Assembly (NCBI GenBank): GCA_965217195.1
Contig: CBDCHL010000003.1
Span: 1-64,000 of the forward strand
From: UBA6623 sp965217195
GTDB taxonomy: Bacteria; Acidobacteriota; Terriglobia; Bryobacterales; UBA6623
Direction of reading: 5' to 3'
Length of the DNA stretch: 64,000 nt
The translations under genes were made by a program, and so were the position numbers. The notes under the pieces are model-generated. The model worked only from the letters and a program-made list of their open reading frames with translations. It did not search any database and was not told where the DNA came from. This document shows positions 9,841-18,478 of this stretch, one piece after another. The stretch's first letter is position 1, and each line of letters starts with the position of its first letter.

Positions 9841-11560
9841 AATTTGGTACCTGCTCGGGTTCCTCGACGGTAAGAACTTGGTCAGCAGTGACGTTTTCCA
9901 AACGCTGCATGATCCCGCTTGGCCACATTATTTTAAGGAGACGCACCTTCTTATCCCGGCCAAGACCAAAGTGCGCCCGCTTATCGTTTGAGGACATATA
10001 GCTTCCAGCCGTGCTGATATAGGCATGTTGCTCGAGCCCTGATTCGGAGACGAGGTGAATCTTGGTACCCATGCCGTCGCGATTGCTTGTTTTACCGACG
10101 GTATTGATTAGAAGCCAATGATTCTCGTTTCCACCTTGGTTTTCAAGGATCACTGCTGGTTCATTATTCCGATTTATGGCGACGTCCAAGAAACCGTCGT
10201 TATTGAGATCCCCAAAGGCCACGCCCCGAGCCGCCATGGGTACTCGAAAGGGAGCGCCGCTTCGTGCGGATACATCTTCGAACTTCCCGTCCACGTTTTT
10301 CATCAACAAAAGGGGTTCCAAGTACCGCACGTCCGGCTGTGTGAGCTCGATGTTGTCCATAACGTGTCCTTGACCTACTAATAGATCCTTCCATCCATCA
10401 TTGTCGTAGTCGATGAACTTCGTTCCCCACCCGGAACGGATCATTGTGGCCCGACTTACGCCGCTCCGGTCAGAGACATACGCAAACGAACCCTCTTGGT
10501 TGTGGAATAGCGCGTAACCTTGGTGTGCCAGCGCGGTGACAAAGACATCGGGCCGGCCGTCGTTGTCGTAATCTGAGAAATCCACCCCCATCCCGGCAAA
10601 TACTCGACCGTGTTCGTCGTGGCTGGCGCCCTGAATGAGACCAACCTCCTCGAAACTTCTGTCTCCGTTATTTCGGAACAGCTGCTGCGGAAAGGAATCG
10701 TTCGCGATGAATACGTCCGGCCGCCCGTCGTCATCGAAATCGTTGATCGCCACCCCAAGCCCTTTTCCAGGGGTAGAGAATCCACTGTTCTTGGAGACTT
10801 CCGAGAAAGTGCCATCGCCGTTATTCTGATAAACGAGGTGGGGGACCGGCAGGAAGTGATCTGGATGGCAATAGTTGCGGTAGCCGGGAAGACGCTTGCC
10901 GCACCAAATGTTTTTTGAGTAATCCCAGATCAGGTAGCGGATGACGATCAAATCTAAATGGCCGTCCCGGTCGTAGTCGACAAACGCCGCGGCAGTCGAC
11001 CAACCGCTGCCGGCTACCCCGGCACGTTCGGTCACATCGGTAAAGGTCCCATCGCCTTCGTTGTGGTAAAGGATGTCCCGGCCGTAATTCGTTATGAAGA
11101 GGTCGGGCCAATGGTCATTGTCGTAGTCTCCAACGACGACACCCATGCCATAGGAATGTCCTTGCAAACCTGTATCCTCGGTGACGTCGATGAAACTTCC
11201 GTCTTTCTTATTCCGATAGAGTCTGTTCCAGTATCGGGAGTCCGATTTGTTAGCTGAATTGCCGGCAGGCATCGGATCTTCGAGTTTAGCACCGTTGACG
11301 AAAAAGAGATCCATGTAGCCGTCACGGTCATAATCAAAAATGGCCACACCGCCGCCCATTGTTTCCAGGAGGTATTTTTCCGACGTGTGACTCGCCTCGT
11401 TATGGAACGTGACTCGGGCACGGCTCGTAATGTCGAGGAACGTAGGGAGGATCGGCCCATCCGCGTATGTTTGCGAGCCAACAAACAATAGCGGTACTAC
11501 GAAAGAAATTGTAAAGCCGCCGCGCTCCAATGAACCTCGCTTGGACTTATTGTTATCCAT
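9797..11560 (-). CDS. CRTAC1-type FG-GAP/ASPIC-UnbV secreted protein 1
   Basis: About 587 residues from the ATG at 11560, chosen because a signal-peptide-like segment follows (GFTISFVVPLLFVGSQTYA); in-frame starts at 11590 and 11650 are possible. The body is a series of FG-GAP/VCBS blades with calcium-type DxDxDG loops (DYDRDGYMDL, DYDNDHWPDL, DFDDDGRPDV, DYDNDGWKDL, DLNNDGFLDV), giving an extracellular beta-propeller. The C-terminal 100 residues carry the ASPIC/UnbV pattern (NRDGMGTKI, HFGLGRDKKVRLL, WPSGIMQRLENV). The last 17 codons lie inside the inverted repeat and overlap the convergent DUF1501 gene, so the C-terminus is probably a join product. Function unknown; surface adhesion or scaffolding is the usual guess for the family. 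Confidence 0.88.
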   Translation of the reverse strand: MDNNKSKRGSLERGGFTISFVVPLLFVGSQTYADGPILPTFLDITSRARVTFHNEASHTSEKYLLETMGGGVAIFDYDRDGYMDLFFVNGAKLEDPMPAGNSANKSDSRYWNRLYRNKKDGSFIDVTEDTGLQGHSYGMGVVVGDYDNDHWPDLFITNYGRDILYHNEGDGTFTDVTERAGVAGSGWSTAAAFVDYDRDGHLDLIVIRYLIWDYSKNIWCGKRLPGYRNYCHPDHFLPVPHLVYQNNGDGTFSEVSKNSGFSTPGKGLGVAINDFDDDGRPDVFIANDSFPQQLFRNNGDRSFEEVGLIQGASHDEHGRVFAGMGVDFSDYDNDGRPDVFVTALAHQGYALFHNQEGSFAYVSDRSGVSRATMIRSGWGTKFIDYDNDGWKDLLVGQGHVMDNIELTQPDVRYLEPLLLMKNVDGKFEDVSARSGAPFRVPMAARGVAFGDLNNDGFLDVAINRNNEPAVILENQGGNENHWLLINTVGKTSNRDGMGTKIHLVSESGLEQHAYISTAGSYMSSNDKRAHFGLGRDKKVRLLKIMWPSGIMQRLENVTADQVLTVEEPEQVPNSTQTAVPLLLHPEK

Positions 11561-11828
11561 CGCGAATTTCCGATTTCGGTCTCCTGCCATTGCGATTGTA
11601 CACGCCCATCCACTGAACCACAATGATTTTCGCGGCATGCAAGCAGGCACGGGCCGGGTCGAGGGTCACCGAGAGCTGTTGTTCCCGGCATTTTGCGGAG
11701 CTGGATCCGTCCGCGTCCATCAGAAAAAGATCAGAGCGCTACTGATCCGCGTCATTGCACTGCCCGTGACTGAACACAATTTGCGTTCCACTCGGCGACG
11801 AATCAGGTTCGAGTGGATCGAGAGCCGC

Positions 11829-13877
11829 CTAACGATTTCTTCCGGCTTGAAGCAGTTCAACGATGGCGGAATGGCCTTGTCGTTGCGCCAGTGTCAATGC
11901 GGTGGCGCCACTGTCGGCTTTCAAGGTCGGATCGGCGCCCTTGGCCAGCAGTGCCTCGACGATTTGGGCGTGACCGTTGGCCGCGGCGAACATCAAGGCA
12001 GTGGCACCATAGGTGTCTCGGTGGTTGGGATCAGCCCCGTGAGCCAACACACTCTCAACACAGGCTGTTTGGCCCCCGTCGGCACCGTGCATCAAGGCGG
12101 TCCAACCAGCGTTGTCGGCAATGTTCGGGTCTGCGTCGTCGCTGAGCAGAGACTTGACCACAGTGGCGTCCCGCTGCGTGACCGCGGTCATTAAGGCCGT
12201 TGTCCCATCACGGGCTTTGGCATCCAGATCCGGCTTGTAAGAGGCTTCCGATACTGGCCAATCCTGAGCCAGTCTTTCCGCTTGGGTAATCTGTTCGGTC
12301 GTCATCTCTCCGGCAGTTTTTTCTTTCAAACGTGCGGCGGCTGCCGTTTGCGACGCTGCTATGTTTATCCATACATAGGCAAGGACTAGATCTCTCGGCA
12401 CGCCTTCGCCGGTCTTGTACATTACGCCGAGGTTGGTCTGCGCTTCGGCATGGCCCTGTTTTGAGGCCTGACGGAACAAATCCATCGCCGCGGCAAAGTC
12501 CTCTGGTACCCCCTCGCCAACAAGATACGCGACCCCAAGGTTATATTGTGCCTTGTCATTTCCCTGTTCGGCGGCCTTGCGGTACCACTTGGCGGCCTCG
12601 GCGTAGTCTTGCGGCACGCCTCGGCCGTTGTCGTACAGCACGCCGAGGTTGTACTGGCTGCGGGCGTCGCCTTGCTCGGCGGCGAGCCGGCACCACTTGA
12701 CGGCTTCGGCATGGTCCTGCGGCACACCATGGCCGGTCGCATACGCCATGCCGAGGTTGTAACGCGCGGCGGCGTGACCTTGCTCGGCGGCGAGCCGGAA
12801 CCACTTGACGGCTTCGGCATGGTCCTGCGGTACGCCTAGGCCATCGACGTACGCCACGCCGAGGTTGTGCTGCGCTTCGGAGTAACCCTGCTCGGCGGCG
12901 AGCCGGAGCCACTTGACGGCCTCAGCGTGGTCCTGCGGTACGCCTTCGCCTCTGGCGTACATCCCGCTGAGGTTGCGCTGGCCGGCGGCGAGACCCTGCT
13001 CGGCGGCGAGCCAGTACCACTTAAGTGCCTCGGCGTGATCCAGCTCCACGCCACGGCCGTAATGGTACATCACGCCGAGGTTGTTCTGGGCGGCGGCATG
13101 TCCCTGCTCGGCGGCGAGCCGGTACCACTTAAGTGCCTCGGCGGCGTCCTGCGGCACGCCTAGGCCGTTGAGGTACGCCACGCTGAGGTTGTGCTGGCCA
13201 GCGGCGAGATCCTGCTCGGCGGGGAGCCGATACCACTTAAGTGCCTCGGCGTGGTCCTGGGAGACGCCCTCGCCGTTCTCGTACGCCAGGCCGAGGTTGT
13301 ACTGCGCTATGGCGTAACCCTGCTCGGCGGCGAGCCGATACCACTTAAGTGCCTCGGCGTGGTCCTGGGGCACGCCCTCGCCTCTGGCGTACATCCCGCT
13401 GAGGTTGTGCTGGGCGGCGGCGTGTCCCTGCTCGGCGGCGAGCCGGTACCACTTGACGGCCTCGGCGTGATTCTGCGGCACGCCACGGCCGTAGTCGTAC
13501 ATCACGCCGAGGTTGTTCTGGGCGGCGGCGTGTCCCTGCTCGGCGGCGAGCCGGTACCACTTGACGGCCTCGGTGTAGTTCTGCGGCACGCCTAGGCCAT
13601 CGACGTACGCCACGCCGAGGTTGTGCTGGCCTGCGGCGTGTCCCTGCTCGGCGGCGAGCCGGTACCACTTGACGGCCTCGGCATGGTGTTGCGGCACGCC
13701 TTTGCCGCTGTTGTACGCCAGGCCGAGTTTCAACTGTGCGTCGGCGCCTCCCTGCTCGGCTTTGATTCTCAGCCTCTCAACATCGGTTGGCCCGGCGAGA
13801 ATTCCCGCGGCGACGACTGACAGCAACGCCACGAAGACGCAGCGATGAAGCAGAGTTCGCATCCCGTGCGCAAGCAT
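11829..13877 (-). CDS. Sel1-repeat and ankyrin-repeat protein
   Basis: About 682 residues from the ATG at 13877, which has GGAGGA 8 bases upstream and starts 4 bases after the stop of the preceding gene; a signal peptide follows (MRTLLHRCVFVALLSVVAAG). Thirteen consecutive 36-residue Sel1 repeats (pattern AxxNLGxxYxxGxGVPQDxAEAxKWYRLAAEQG) occupy about residues 44-510. A short linker leads to four ankyrin repeats at the C-terminus (GTTALMTA, GWTALMHGA, YGATALMFAA, SGATALTLA). Both modules are protein-binding solenoids, so a periplasmic scaffold or interaction role is likely, not catalysis. The repeats are very similar to each other at DNA level, indicating recent expansion. Probably co-transcribed with the upstream CRTAC1-type gene. 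Confidence 0.92.
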   Translation of the reverse strand: MLAHGMRTLLHRCVFVALLSVVAAGILAGPTDVERLRIKAEQGGADAQLKLGLAYNSGKGVPQHHAEAVKWYRLAAEQGHAAGQHNLGVAYVDGLGVPQNYTEAVKWYRLAAEQGHAAAQNNLGVMYDYGRGVPQNHAEAVKWYRLAAEQGHAAAQHNLSGMYARGEGVPQDHAEALKWYRLAAEQGYAIAQYNLGLAYENGEGVSQDHAEALKWYRLPAEQDLAAGQHNLSVAYLNGLGVPQDAAEALKWYRLAAEQGHAAAQNNLGVMYHYGRGVELDHAEALKWYWLAAEQGLAAGQRNLSGMYARGEGVPQDHAEAVKWLRLAAEQGYSEAQHNLGVAYVDGLGVPQDHAEAVKWFRLAAEQGHAAARYNLGMAYATGHGVPQDHAEAVKWCRLAAEQGDARSQYNLGVLYDNGRGVPQDYAEAAKWYRKAAEQGNDKAQYNLGVAYLVGEGVPEDFAAAMDLFRQASKQGHAEAQTNLGVMYKTGEGVPRDLVLAYVWINIAASQTAAAARLKEKTAGEMTTEQITQAERLAQDWPVSEASYKPDLDAKARDGTTALMTAVTQRDATVVKSLLSDDADPNIADNAGWTALMHGADGGQTACVESVLAHGADPNHRDTYGATALMFAAANGHAQIVEALLAKGADPTLKADSGATALTLAQRQGHSAIVELLQAGRNR
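12347..13748 (-). repeat. Thirteen tandem 108-bp repeats (Sel1 units)
   Basis: The Sel1 section of the gene is built from 108-base units in register with the 36-residue protein repeat. Inner units share long identical stretches, such as the GCTCGGCGGCGAGCCGGTACC block seen once per unit on the plus strand; the outermost units are more diverged. This is coding repetition and not a CRISPR array. Copy number may change by slippage and is easily miscounted in assembly. Confidence 0.9.
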
Positions 13878-13881
13878 AGAC

Positions 13882-15816
13882 TTAGTCCTCCGCGCCAAAC
13901 TCTTCCTCTCGCACGATGCCCTCGCCTTCTCTTATATAGATCAAGCGGTTTCCCTCGATTGCCTGGAAGGACTCCGACTCACCAGACGGCCAGCGAACCT
14001 CCACACGGTCGGCGCTCTCCGCACGGCCCAGGCCGAAATGCAATCTTAGGTCGTTCTGCGAATAGTAGCTCGAGCCGCTCATTACCTCGTCGATTTGGAC
14101 GCGCTGTCCGGTGGTTACCGACACGCGCGCGCCGATCGCCGATCGGTTCGATTCGGCGCCGATGCACTTCACCATCAGCCAGTTGTTCTCGTTGCGGCTC
14201 TCGTTCCGCAGCAACGACGGCGGGCCGTCGAGGTTATTAACAACGATGTCGACGTTGCCGTCATTGTCGAAGTCCCCAAAAGCGCAGCCACGGCTGACGT
14301 GAGGTGTGGTGATGCCCGGCCCGGCTTTCCGCGAGATATCTCGAAACCGTCCGTTTCCGCGGTTGCGGTAAAGGATCTTCCTTTGGCTATAGGTTACGTG
14401 CAGCTTCTTTTTGGTGATCGCCGGGTAGACATGACCGTTCGCCAGAAGGATGTCCTTCCAGCCGTCGTTGTCGATGTCGAGGAACCCAGCGCCGAAGCCA
14501 AGAAACTTCGTGTTAACGCCGAGGCCGGCTTGCAGGCTGGCGTCATGGAAAGTGCCGTCGCCGTTGTTTTGGTACAGCGTCGTGAACTCATCGGAGAAGT
14601 TCGTGCGAACAATGTCGAACCAGCCGTCGCCGTCATAGTCCGCGATTCCGACTCCCATGCCCGCCATGGCGGCGCCGTCTTCATTAAAGGCGCAGCCGGC
14701 GGCAACTCCCGTTTCGGTGAACGTCCCGTCGTGATTGTTGCGATAGAGCAGACTCGGGGCCGTGTCACACGCGACGTAAATGTCAGGCCAGCCGTCGTTG
14801 TCGAAATCCGCCACAGCCGCACCCATGCCGTAAGAGCCAGTCGGCCGCCAGTTTTCTTTCGCAAACGACGGTTCGCGAAGCCCGCGCGGATTAGTGATTC
14901 CCGCCTTCTCTGACACGTCCTCGAACGTGCCGTCACCCCGGTTGTGGTAGAGAATGTTCGTTCCGCCGCCGAAACCGCGCGGACCGCACGCAACCGCGAT
15001 GTCGTTGTACCAACACGACTCCGCGCTGCCGGGCTCCGGGGAAGTTTGCGGGTCGAAATTCACATAGTTGGCGACGAACAAATCGAGGTGGCCGTCGCGG
15101 TCGTAATCCAAAAAGCAGCAAGCCGCTCCCCAGCGCTTGCCGCCGCCGGCTACGCCCGCCTCCTCGGAAACATCACGAAACGCGCCATCTCCGTTATTGC
15201 GGTACAGAACGTTCTTGCCCCAGTAGCTGACAAACAGATCATCGAATCCGTCGTTGTTGTAGTCGCCGACGCAGCAGCCTTGGCCCCAGCCCGAATGGGT
15301 CAGGCCGGCGCCCCGGGTGACGTCGGTAAACGTGCCGTCGCGATTGTTATGAAATAGGTAACTCGTCGATTCCTTCCCTGGAGGAAAGCCTTCGAACCTT
15401 GTTCCATTGACGAGAAAAATGTCGAGCCAGCCGTCGTGGTCGTAGTCGAAGAACGCGACTCCGCCGCCCATCTCTTCCAGCAGATACCTCTTTTCGTTCG
15501 CGTTGCCGGAGACGTTCGTTGCTCCCGCGAGCCCGGCTTCCGCCGCGACATCGGTAAACGTGACGCTCGCTGCGACTTGCGAGGCTGCCGATGCACGAAG
15601 GGGTTGCCCGCAGAGTTGTTCGAGGCGCTGGAAAGCGGGATGGTCCGACAGCAGGGTCACCAGGTGCGCGAAGGATGCTCCCACTCCGGTCGAGCGGAGA
15701 AACCGCAAGAAACCGCGGCGGGACCAACCGTTCCGGGCTCTGGTGGTGTTGCTGAAGCGTGCGGGCGAGGTGGTTACCCGCGAGGAATTGAGGCGAGAAC
15801 TCTGGTCGGAAGACAT
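13882..15816 (-). CDS. CRTAC1-type FG-GAP/ASPIC-UnbV protein 2, Tat-type signal
   Basis: 644 residues. A twin-arginine-like signal (WSRRGFLRFLRSTG) lies at about residues 31-44. FG-GAP/VCBS blades follow from about residue 115 (DYDHDGWLDI, DYNNDGFDDL, DYDRDGHLDL, DFDNDGWPDI, DYDGDGWFDI, DIDNDGWKDI, DFDNDGNVDI). The ASPIC/UnbV C-terminus is present (SAIGARVSVTTG, LRLHFGLG). Expected to be an exported beta-propeller. The first 30 residues are unusual: they are antisense to a plus-strand winged-helix fragment (15723-15815), so the native N-terminus may have been replaced; starts nearer residue 30 cannot be excluded. It leads directly into the Sel1/ankyrin gene with a 4-base gap. Confidence 0.87.
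   Translation of the reverse strand: MSSDQSSRLNSSRVTTSPARFSNTTRARNGWSRRGFLRFLRSTGVGASFAHLVTLLSDHPAFQRLEQLCGQPLRASAASQVAASVTFTDVAAEAGLAGATNVSGNANEKRYLLEEMGGGVAFFDYDHDGWLDIFLVNGTRFEGFPPGKESTSYLFHNNRDGTFTDVTRGAGLTHSGWGQGCCVGDYNNDGFDDLFVSYWGKNVLYRNNGDGAFRDVSEEAGVAGGGKRWGAACCFLDYDRDGHLDLFVANYVNFDPQTSPEPGSAESCWYNDIAVACGPRGFGGGTNILYHNRGDGTFEDVSEKAGITNPRGLREPSFAKENWRPTGSYGMGAAVADFDNDGWPDIYVACDTAPSLLYRNNHDGTFTETGVAAGCAFNEDGAAMAGMGVGIADYDGDGWFDIVRTNFSDEFTTLYQNNGDGTFHDASLQAGLGVNTKFLGFGAGFLDIDNDGWKDILLANGHVYPAITKKKLHVTYSQRKILYRNRGNGRFRDISRKAGPGITTPHVSRGCAFGDFDNDGNVDIVVNNLDGPPSLLRNESRNENNWLMVKCIGAESNRSAIGARVSVTTGQRVQIDEVMSGSSYYSQNDLRLHFGLGRAESADRVEVRWPSGESESFQAIEGNRLIYIREGEGIVREEEFGAED
15723..15815 (+). 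pseudogene. Fragment of a winged-helix (Trans_reg_C) regulator
   Basis: On the plus strand this stretch reads PFRALVVLLKRAGEVVTREE, then LRRELWSEDISVDF. That is the recognition-helix part of the OmpR/CadC-type winged-helix domain common in acidobacterial regulators. No start, no dimer or TPR part and no continuation are present. The opposite strand is the 5' end of the CRTAC1-type gene. It is a short relic left by a rearrangement joint near 15720. Confidence 0.6.
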
Positions 15817-15959
15817 CTCTGTGGATTTTAGTCTGCCGCCGCTTACAACTGACCTTTGACGGTGTCAAGAGGCGGGTGATTCCACAAGCAAACGTCGGCC
15901 GAGTTGAGCGGTCGTGGCAAACATAGCGTCACGGTTTGTGCCCTAGTATAAGCCTGGTA

Positions 15960-16270
15960 CCGAGAACCTGCACCATCTGTGCTCACCCTCGACGTAGAGT
16001 CATCGAGCAATCCCTGCTTGCCGGGGAGCCGTTCCGCAGGATAGCGGCACGTTTCGATACGTCGACGGGCGCTCCGCAAGCGTCACAAGGGGGAGCACCT
16101 GCCAACCGCTTTGCTGAAAGCCAACCGAGCAGAACAAGTAGCCCGCGGATACGATATTCGCGAACTCACACGGATCGTGGAACTGCTCGCGAAGCTGAGA
16201 GGGGAGCTGCAACAGCCCCAGCAGGTGATCAATGTCCAAGTCCTCGCCCCGGTGATTCTGGACGCTCTAT
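15960..16270 (+). pseudogene. Relic of a CTICxHP zinc-ribbon-like protein, phage-associated
   Basis: The plus strand begins with RTCTICAHPRRRVIEQSL and continues with GEPFRRIAARFDTS, a pattern of small phage or island proteins with a Cys-x2-Cys-x-His knuckle followed by a helix-turn-helix. After about residue 35 the frame is lost; the rest of the protein (LLKANRAEQVA, RIVELLAKLRGELQQ, VQVLAPVILDALS) resumes in another frame up to about 16265. There it joins an integrase fragment on the other strand. No function can remain. Confidence 0.55.
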
Positions 16271-16695
16271 CTGGAGCTGCGTCAGCTCCAACCGGCGCAC
16301 GCCGGTGGCGTAGAGCGTCATCACGATCATGCGATGGAACGCGCTGTCGGCGGCCTCGATCAGACGGGCGACCTCCTGCGGGGAAAGAATGTTGGGCAGT
16401 CGGCGAGGCCTCTTCGGGTAGGGCGCGCCCGATCCAGGTTCCACTCCTGTCCGAGCGTCTTGATGTAGAAGAACCGCAACGCCGCCACACGTTGCGCCAC
16501 GGTGTTGGCGGCGAGTTTGCGATCGCGGAACAGGTGGGCCTGATACTGGCGGATGTGCTCCGGCCCTAATCGGTCGGGCCTCCGCTTAAAGTAGCGCACC
16601 AAGTCTTCGACTGTGCGGACGTAGGCGCGAACCGTGTTCGCGGAGTAGTGGCGACGCTCGAGCTCTTCGAGCATCTGTCGGCGTAAATGGGTCAT
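16255..16695 (-). pseudogene. Truncated, frameshifted tyrosine recombinase
   Basis: The N-terminal SAM-like core-binding domain is clear (MTHLRRQMLEELERRHYSAN, then TVRAYVRTVEDLVRYFKR). After LDRAR the frame shifts, and the catalytic domain starts in the next frame (RPRRLPNILSPQEVARLI, then MTLYATGVRRLEL with the first catalytic Arg region). The gene stops being recognisable at about 16260, so the HxxR and Tyr boxes are absent. This type often accompanies IS91-like elements or islands. It is inactive. Confidence 0.75.
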
Positions 16696-16905
16696 GGGAC
16701 ACCTCCTTGGGTGTCCTCACCTTACGCCCGGCTCTGTGGTTCCTCTTCGCTTACCCCACGCGAAGCGTTTGCCGAAGGCTGCGTTCAAATCCGGTAACCA
16801 CCATCAATCCGCACCTTGAGGGCCTGAACTCGCGTCGAGAAGCTCCGAACCACCTGATTCTAAGACACTTCCGGACACCATCGACTTGACATCCACAAGA
16901 TTTGC

Positions 16906-17175
16906 GTGTATTTCTGGTTGAAAGTGGATTTCGCCTTTGGTTCGCAAGCACCGGGGTTGCATTCGGCGCCCCGCGCACCCGATAAAAAGGGGGGCTGGGT
17001 GTCGGCGACCGAGGTGGACCACATCCTGCCGATCGAGGACGGTGGCGCGATATACGAAGAAGCGAACCTGCAAGGACTCTGCAAGTCGCACCACTCGCGC
17101 AAGACAGCGAGAGACAAGGCGAATCGGCAACGTCTCCCTGTCCAACTGACGGGGGAGGGCGGGTCGAGAATCTAG
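16906..17175 (+). pseudogene. HNH endonuclease, C-terminal part (phage type)
   Basis: The readable part has ATEVDHILPIEDGGAIYEEA, then NLQGLCKSHHSRKTARD. This is the His-Asn-His core of small phage HNH nucleases that sit just before terminase genes. The usual N-terminal zinc-binding CxxC half is not recognisable; residues 1-30 look unrelated, so the gene is probably 5'-truncated. A terminase small-subunit gene follows 84 bases downstream, the normal phage order. Such nucleases assist DNA packaging. Confidence 0.65.
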
Positions 17176-17259
17176 AGATCGTTTGGCGTAGACCAAGCGG
17201 TCAGCTACCTTTTGAATTCCGCGTTTTCCCTTGCATTGTCCGCACATCCTATTAACGCC

Positions 17260-17760
17260 ATGGCAACCCGAGGGCGCAAGCCGAAACATCCCGGTCTGGA
17301 GGTTTTGGACGGCGGTCGCGGTAAGCGCAGGCTGCCGCAAACCGTCGAAATTCCCGGCGAGTATCCCGCGTGCCCCCCTGACTTCGAGCATCCCGAACTA
17401 TGGGCACAATTGCAGGGGATCTTCGAGGAAAACGGCACTCCGACTCGCTCGAGCGATAAGTTTGCCATCGAGGACCTTTGCTCGATGATTGCCGGGGTTC
17501 GAGCGATGAGGAAGACGTTGAAGGGCGGGCGCACAACCCAAGGCGAGCGGAATAAGAAGGCTCTACGGGCTCACCCCGTCGCGGCGCAGTTATCGCAGAC
17601 CCGAGCCGCGCTATGGCGGGCCTTTGAGCGCTTCGGTATGACGCCCGTAGATTCGGGTCGCTTGCCCTTCAAGTCGAAACGGAAAACGCCCCGCGAGCGC
17701 GTTTTTGAGGGCTTCGACGGCGGCGAAATGTGGCGTCACACCGCTCAAGGCCGCTGCTGA
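17260..17760 (+). CDS. Phage terminase small subunit, P27-like (relic)
   Basis: About 166 residues from the ATG at 17260; a TTG 48 bases upstream is open but less likely. The N-terminus MATRGRKPKHPGLEVLDGG and the middle part (PPDFEHPELWAQLQGIFEE, then LTxxD-like SSDKFAIEDLCSMIAGV) fit the P27 family of small terminase subunits, which recognise phage DNA for packaging. The last 20 or so residues overlap bacilliredoxin sequence in another frame, so the true C-terminus is lost. No large terminase, portal or capsid gene follows. It is a stranded packaging gene. Confidence 0.65.
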   Translation: MATRGRKPKHPGLEVLDGGRGKRRLPQTVEIPGEYPACPPDFEHPELWAQLQGIFEENGTPTRSSDKFAIEDLCSMIAGVRAMRKTLKGGRTTQGERNKKALRAHPVAAQLSQTRAALWRAFERFGMTPVDSGRLPFKSKRKTPRERVFEGFDGGEMWRHTAQGRC

Positions 17761-18181
17761 TGTTGATGAGGTTCTTGGCAAGCCTGGAACCACGCTTATC
17801 GTCGTAAACTCCATCTGCGGCTGTGCGGCCGGAGGCGCCCGGCCCGGGGTCACCCAGGCGCTGCAGGCCGCTGTCATCCCGGATCACTTGACCACGGTTT
17901 TCGCGGGGGTGGATATGGAGGCGACCCAACGCGCGCGCGAGCGCATGCCGGAGGTTGCTCCATCGTCGCCGTCCGTCGCCCTGTTCAAGGACGGCGCGCT
18001 TGTCTACGCGCTGGAGCGTCGGCACATCGAGCGCATGACGCCTGATGAGATCGCCGGAGAGCTTGAGAAGGCTTACCGTCAGCATTGCACCCGCAATGGG
18101 CCGTCCGTACCCGCCGATGTGTACGGGCAGGTAGTGCACGCGCGGCAGTGTGGATCGCAGATCCCGAGCTTTAGAGGCTGA
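17705..18181 (+). CDS. BrxA/BrxB-type bacilliredoxin, N-terminus altered
   Basis: The sequence from TPLKAAADVDEVLGKPGTT onward matches the bacilliredoxin family, with the redox motif VNSICGCAAGGARPGV at about residues 34-49. The family removes bacillithiol or similar thiols from proteins, or acts as a disulfide reductase in the cytosol. Normal members start about 10-15 residues before the region seen here; the open frame begins at a TTG inside terminase-like DNA, so the native start seems replaced. The C-terminal part (ERRHIERMTPDEIAGELEKA) is intact. Expression is uncertain because no ribosome site is visible. Confidence 0.75.
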   Translation: MRASTAAKCGVTPLKAAADVDEVLGKPGTTLIVVNSICGCAAGGARPGVTQALQAAVIPDHLTTVFAGVDMEATQRARERMPEVAPSSPSVALFKDGALVYALERRHIERMTPDEIAGELEKAYRQHCTRNGPSVPADVYGQVVHARQCGSQIPSFRG

Positions 18182-18478
18182 TACGGGACCGTCGGAAAAG
18201 AAAAAAGACATAGGGCCCACGCAGGCCCGTACACTATTCGTAAGTCATGGATTCCGTGTCCCTCAGCTCAGGTGGATGCATCGACAGCCTCGTTCATTTG
18301 CAGGGGCCTAAGCCGGCACCACCTCCGCCTGTTCCGGGTATCCCTCTACCCGATCCTCGTCCGTCCCCTCCCCCCCGAGCGCCCTACACTTCGGGCCGCT
18401 ACCTGACCTTGATTCTTCACAGAGTTCCGCGACCACGAGCAGGACTAAGCCCCCCGAAACGAACCGCATAGCGCTCGT
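18182..18478. other. Intergenic stretch, no gene seen
   Basis: No convincing coding sequence. A proline-coding plus-strand patch near 18300-18400 lacks any family signal. Its last 56 bases (18423-18478) resemble 19231-19285: on the minus strand both begin a short hydrophobic peptide (MRFVSGGLVLLVVA and MWFVSRSLVLLAVA). Confidence 0.4.

Larger units (their letters stand above)
1..9848. repeat. Left arm of a large inverted duplication
   Basis: This segment is the reverse complement of 32348-42458. Positions pair as x with 42459-x up to about 3003 and x with 42196-x after that; the change reflects a 263-bp deletion in this arm. The proteins of all long genes in the two arms are identical over their whole length, and the nucleotide stretches I compared matched base for base. 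The inner border is sharp: 8 bases after the DUF1501 stop codon the arms diverge at 9848/9849. Position 1 still matches 42458, so the outer border lies outside the window. Confidence 0.95.

Noticed and set aside
12347..13748. Regular repeats that could be taken for a CRISPR array
   Set aside because: The 108-bp units are contiguous, in frame and encode Sel1 repeats; there are no unique spacers.
12332..13848. Long plus-strand frames opposite the Sel1 gene
   Set aside because: They are antisense by-products of the GC-rich 108-bp repeat; the minus frame has the family match, start and ribosome site.
15960..17760. A functional prophage
   Set aside because: The integrase is truncated and no large terminase, portal, capsid or lysis genes are present.
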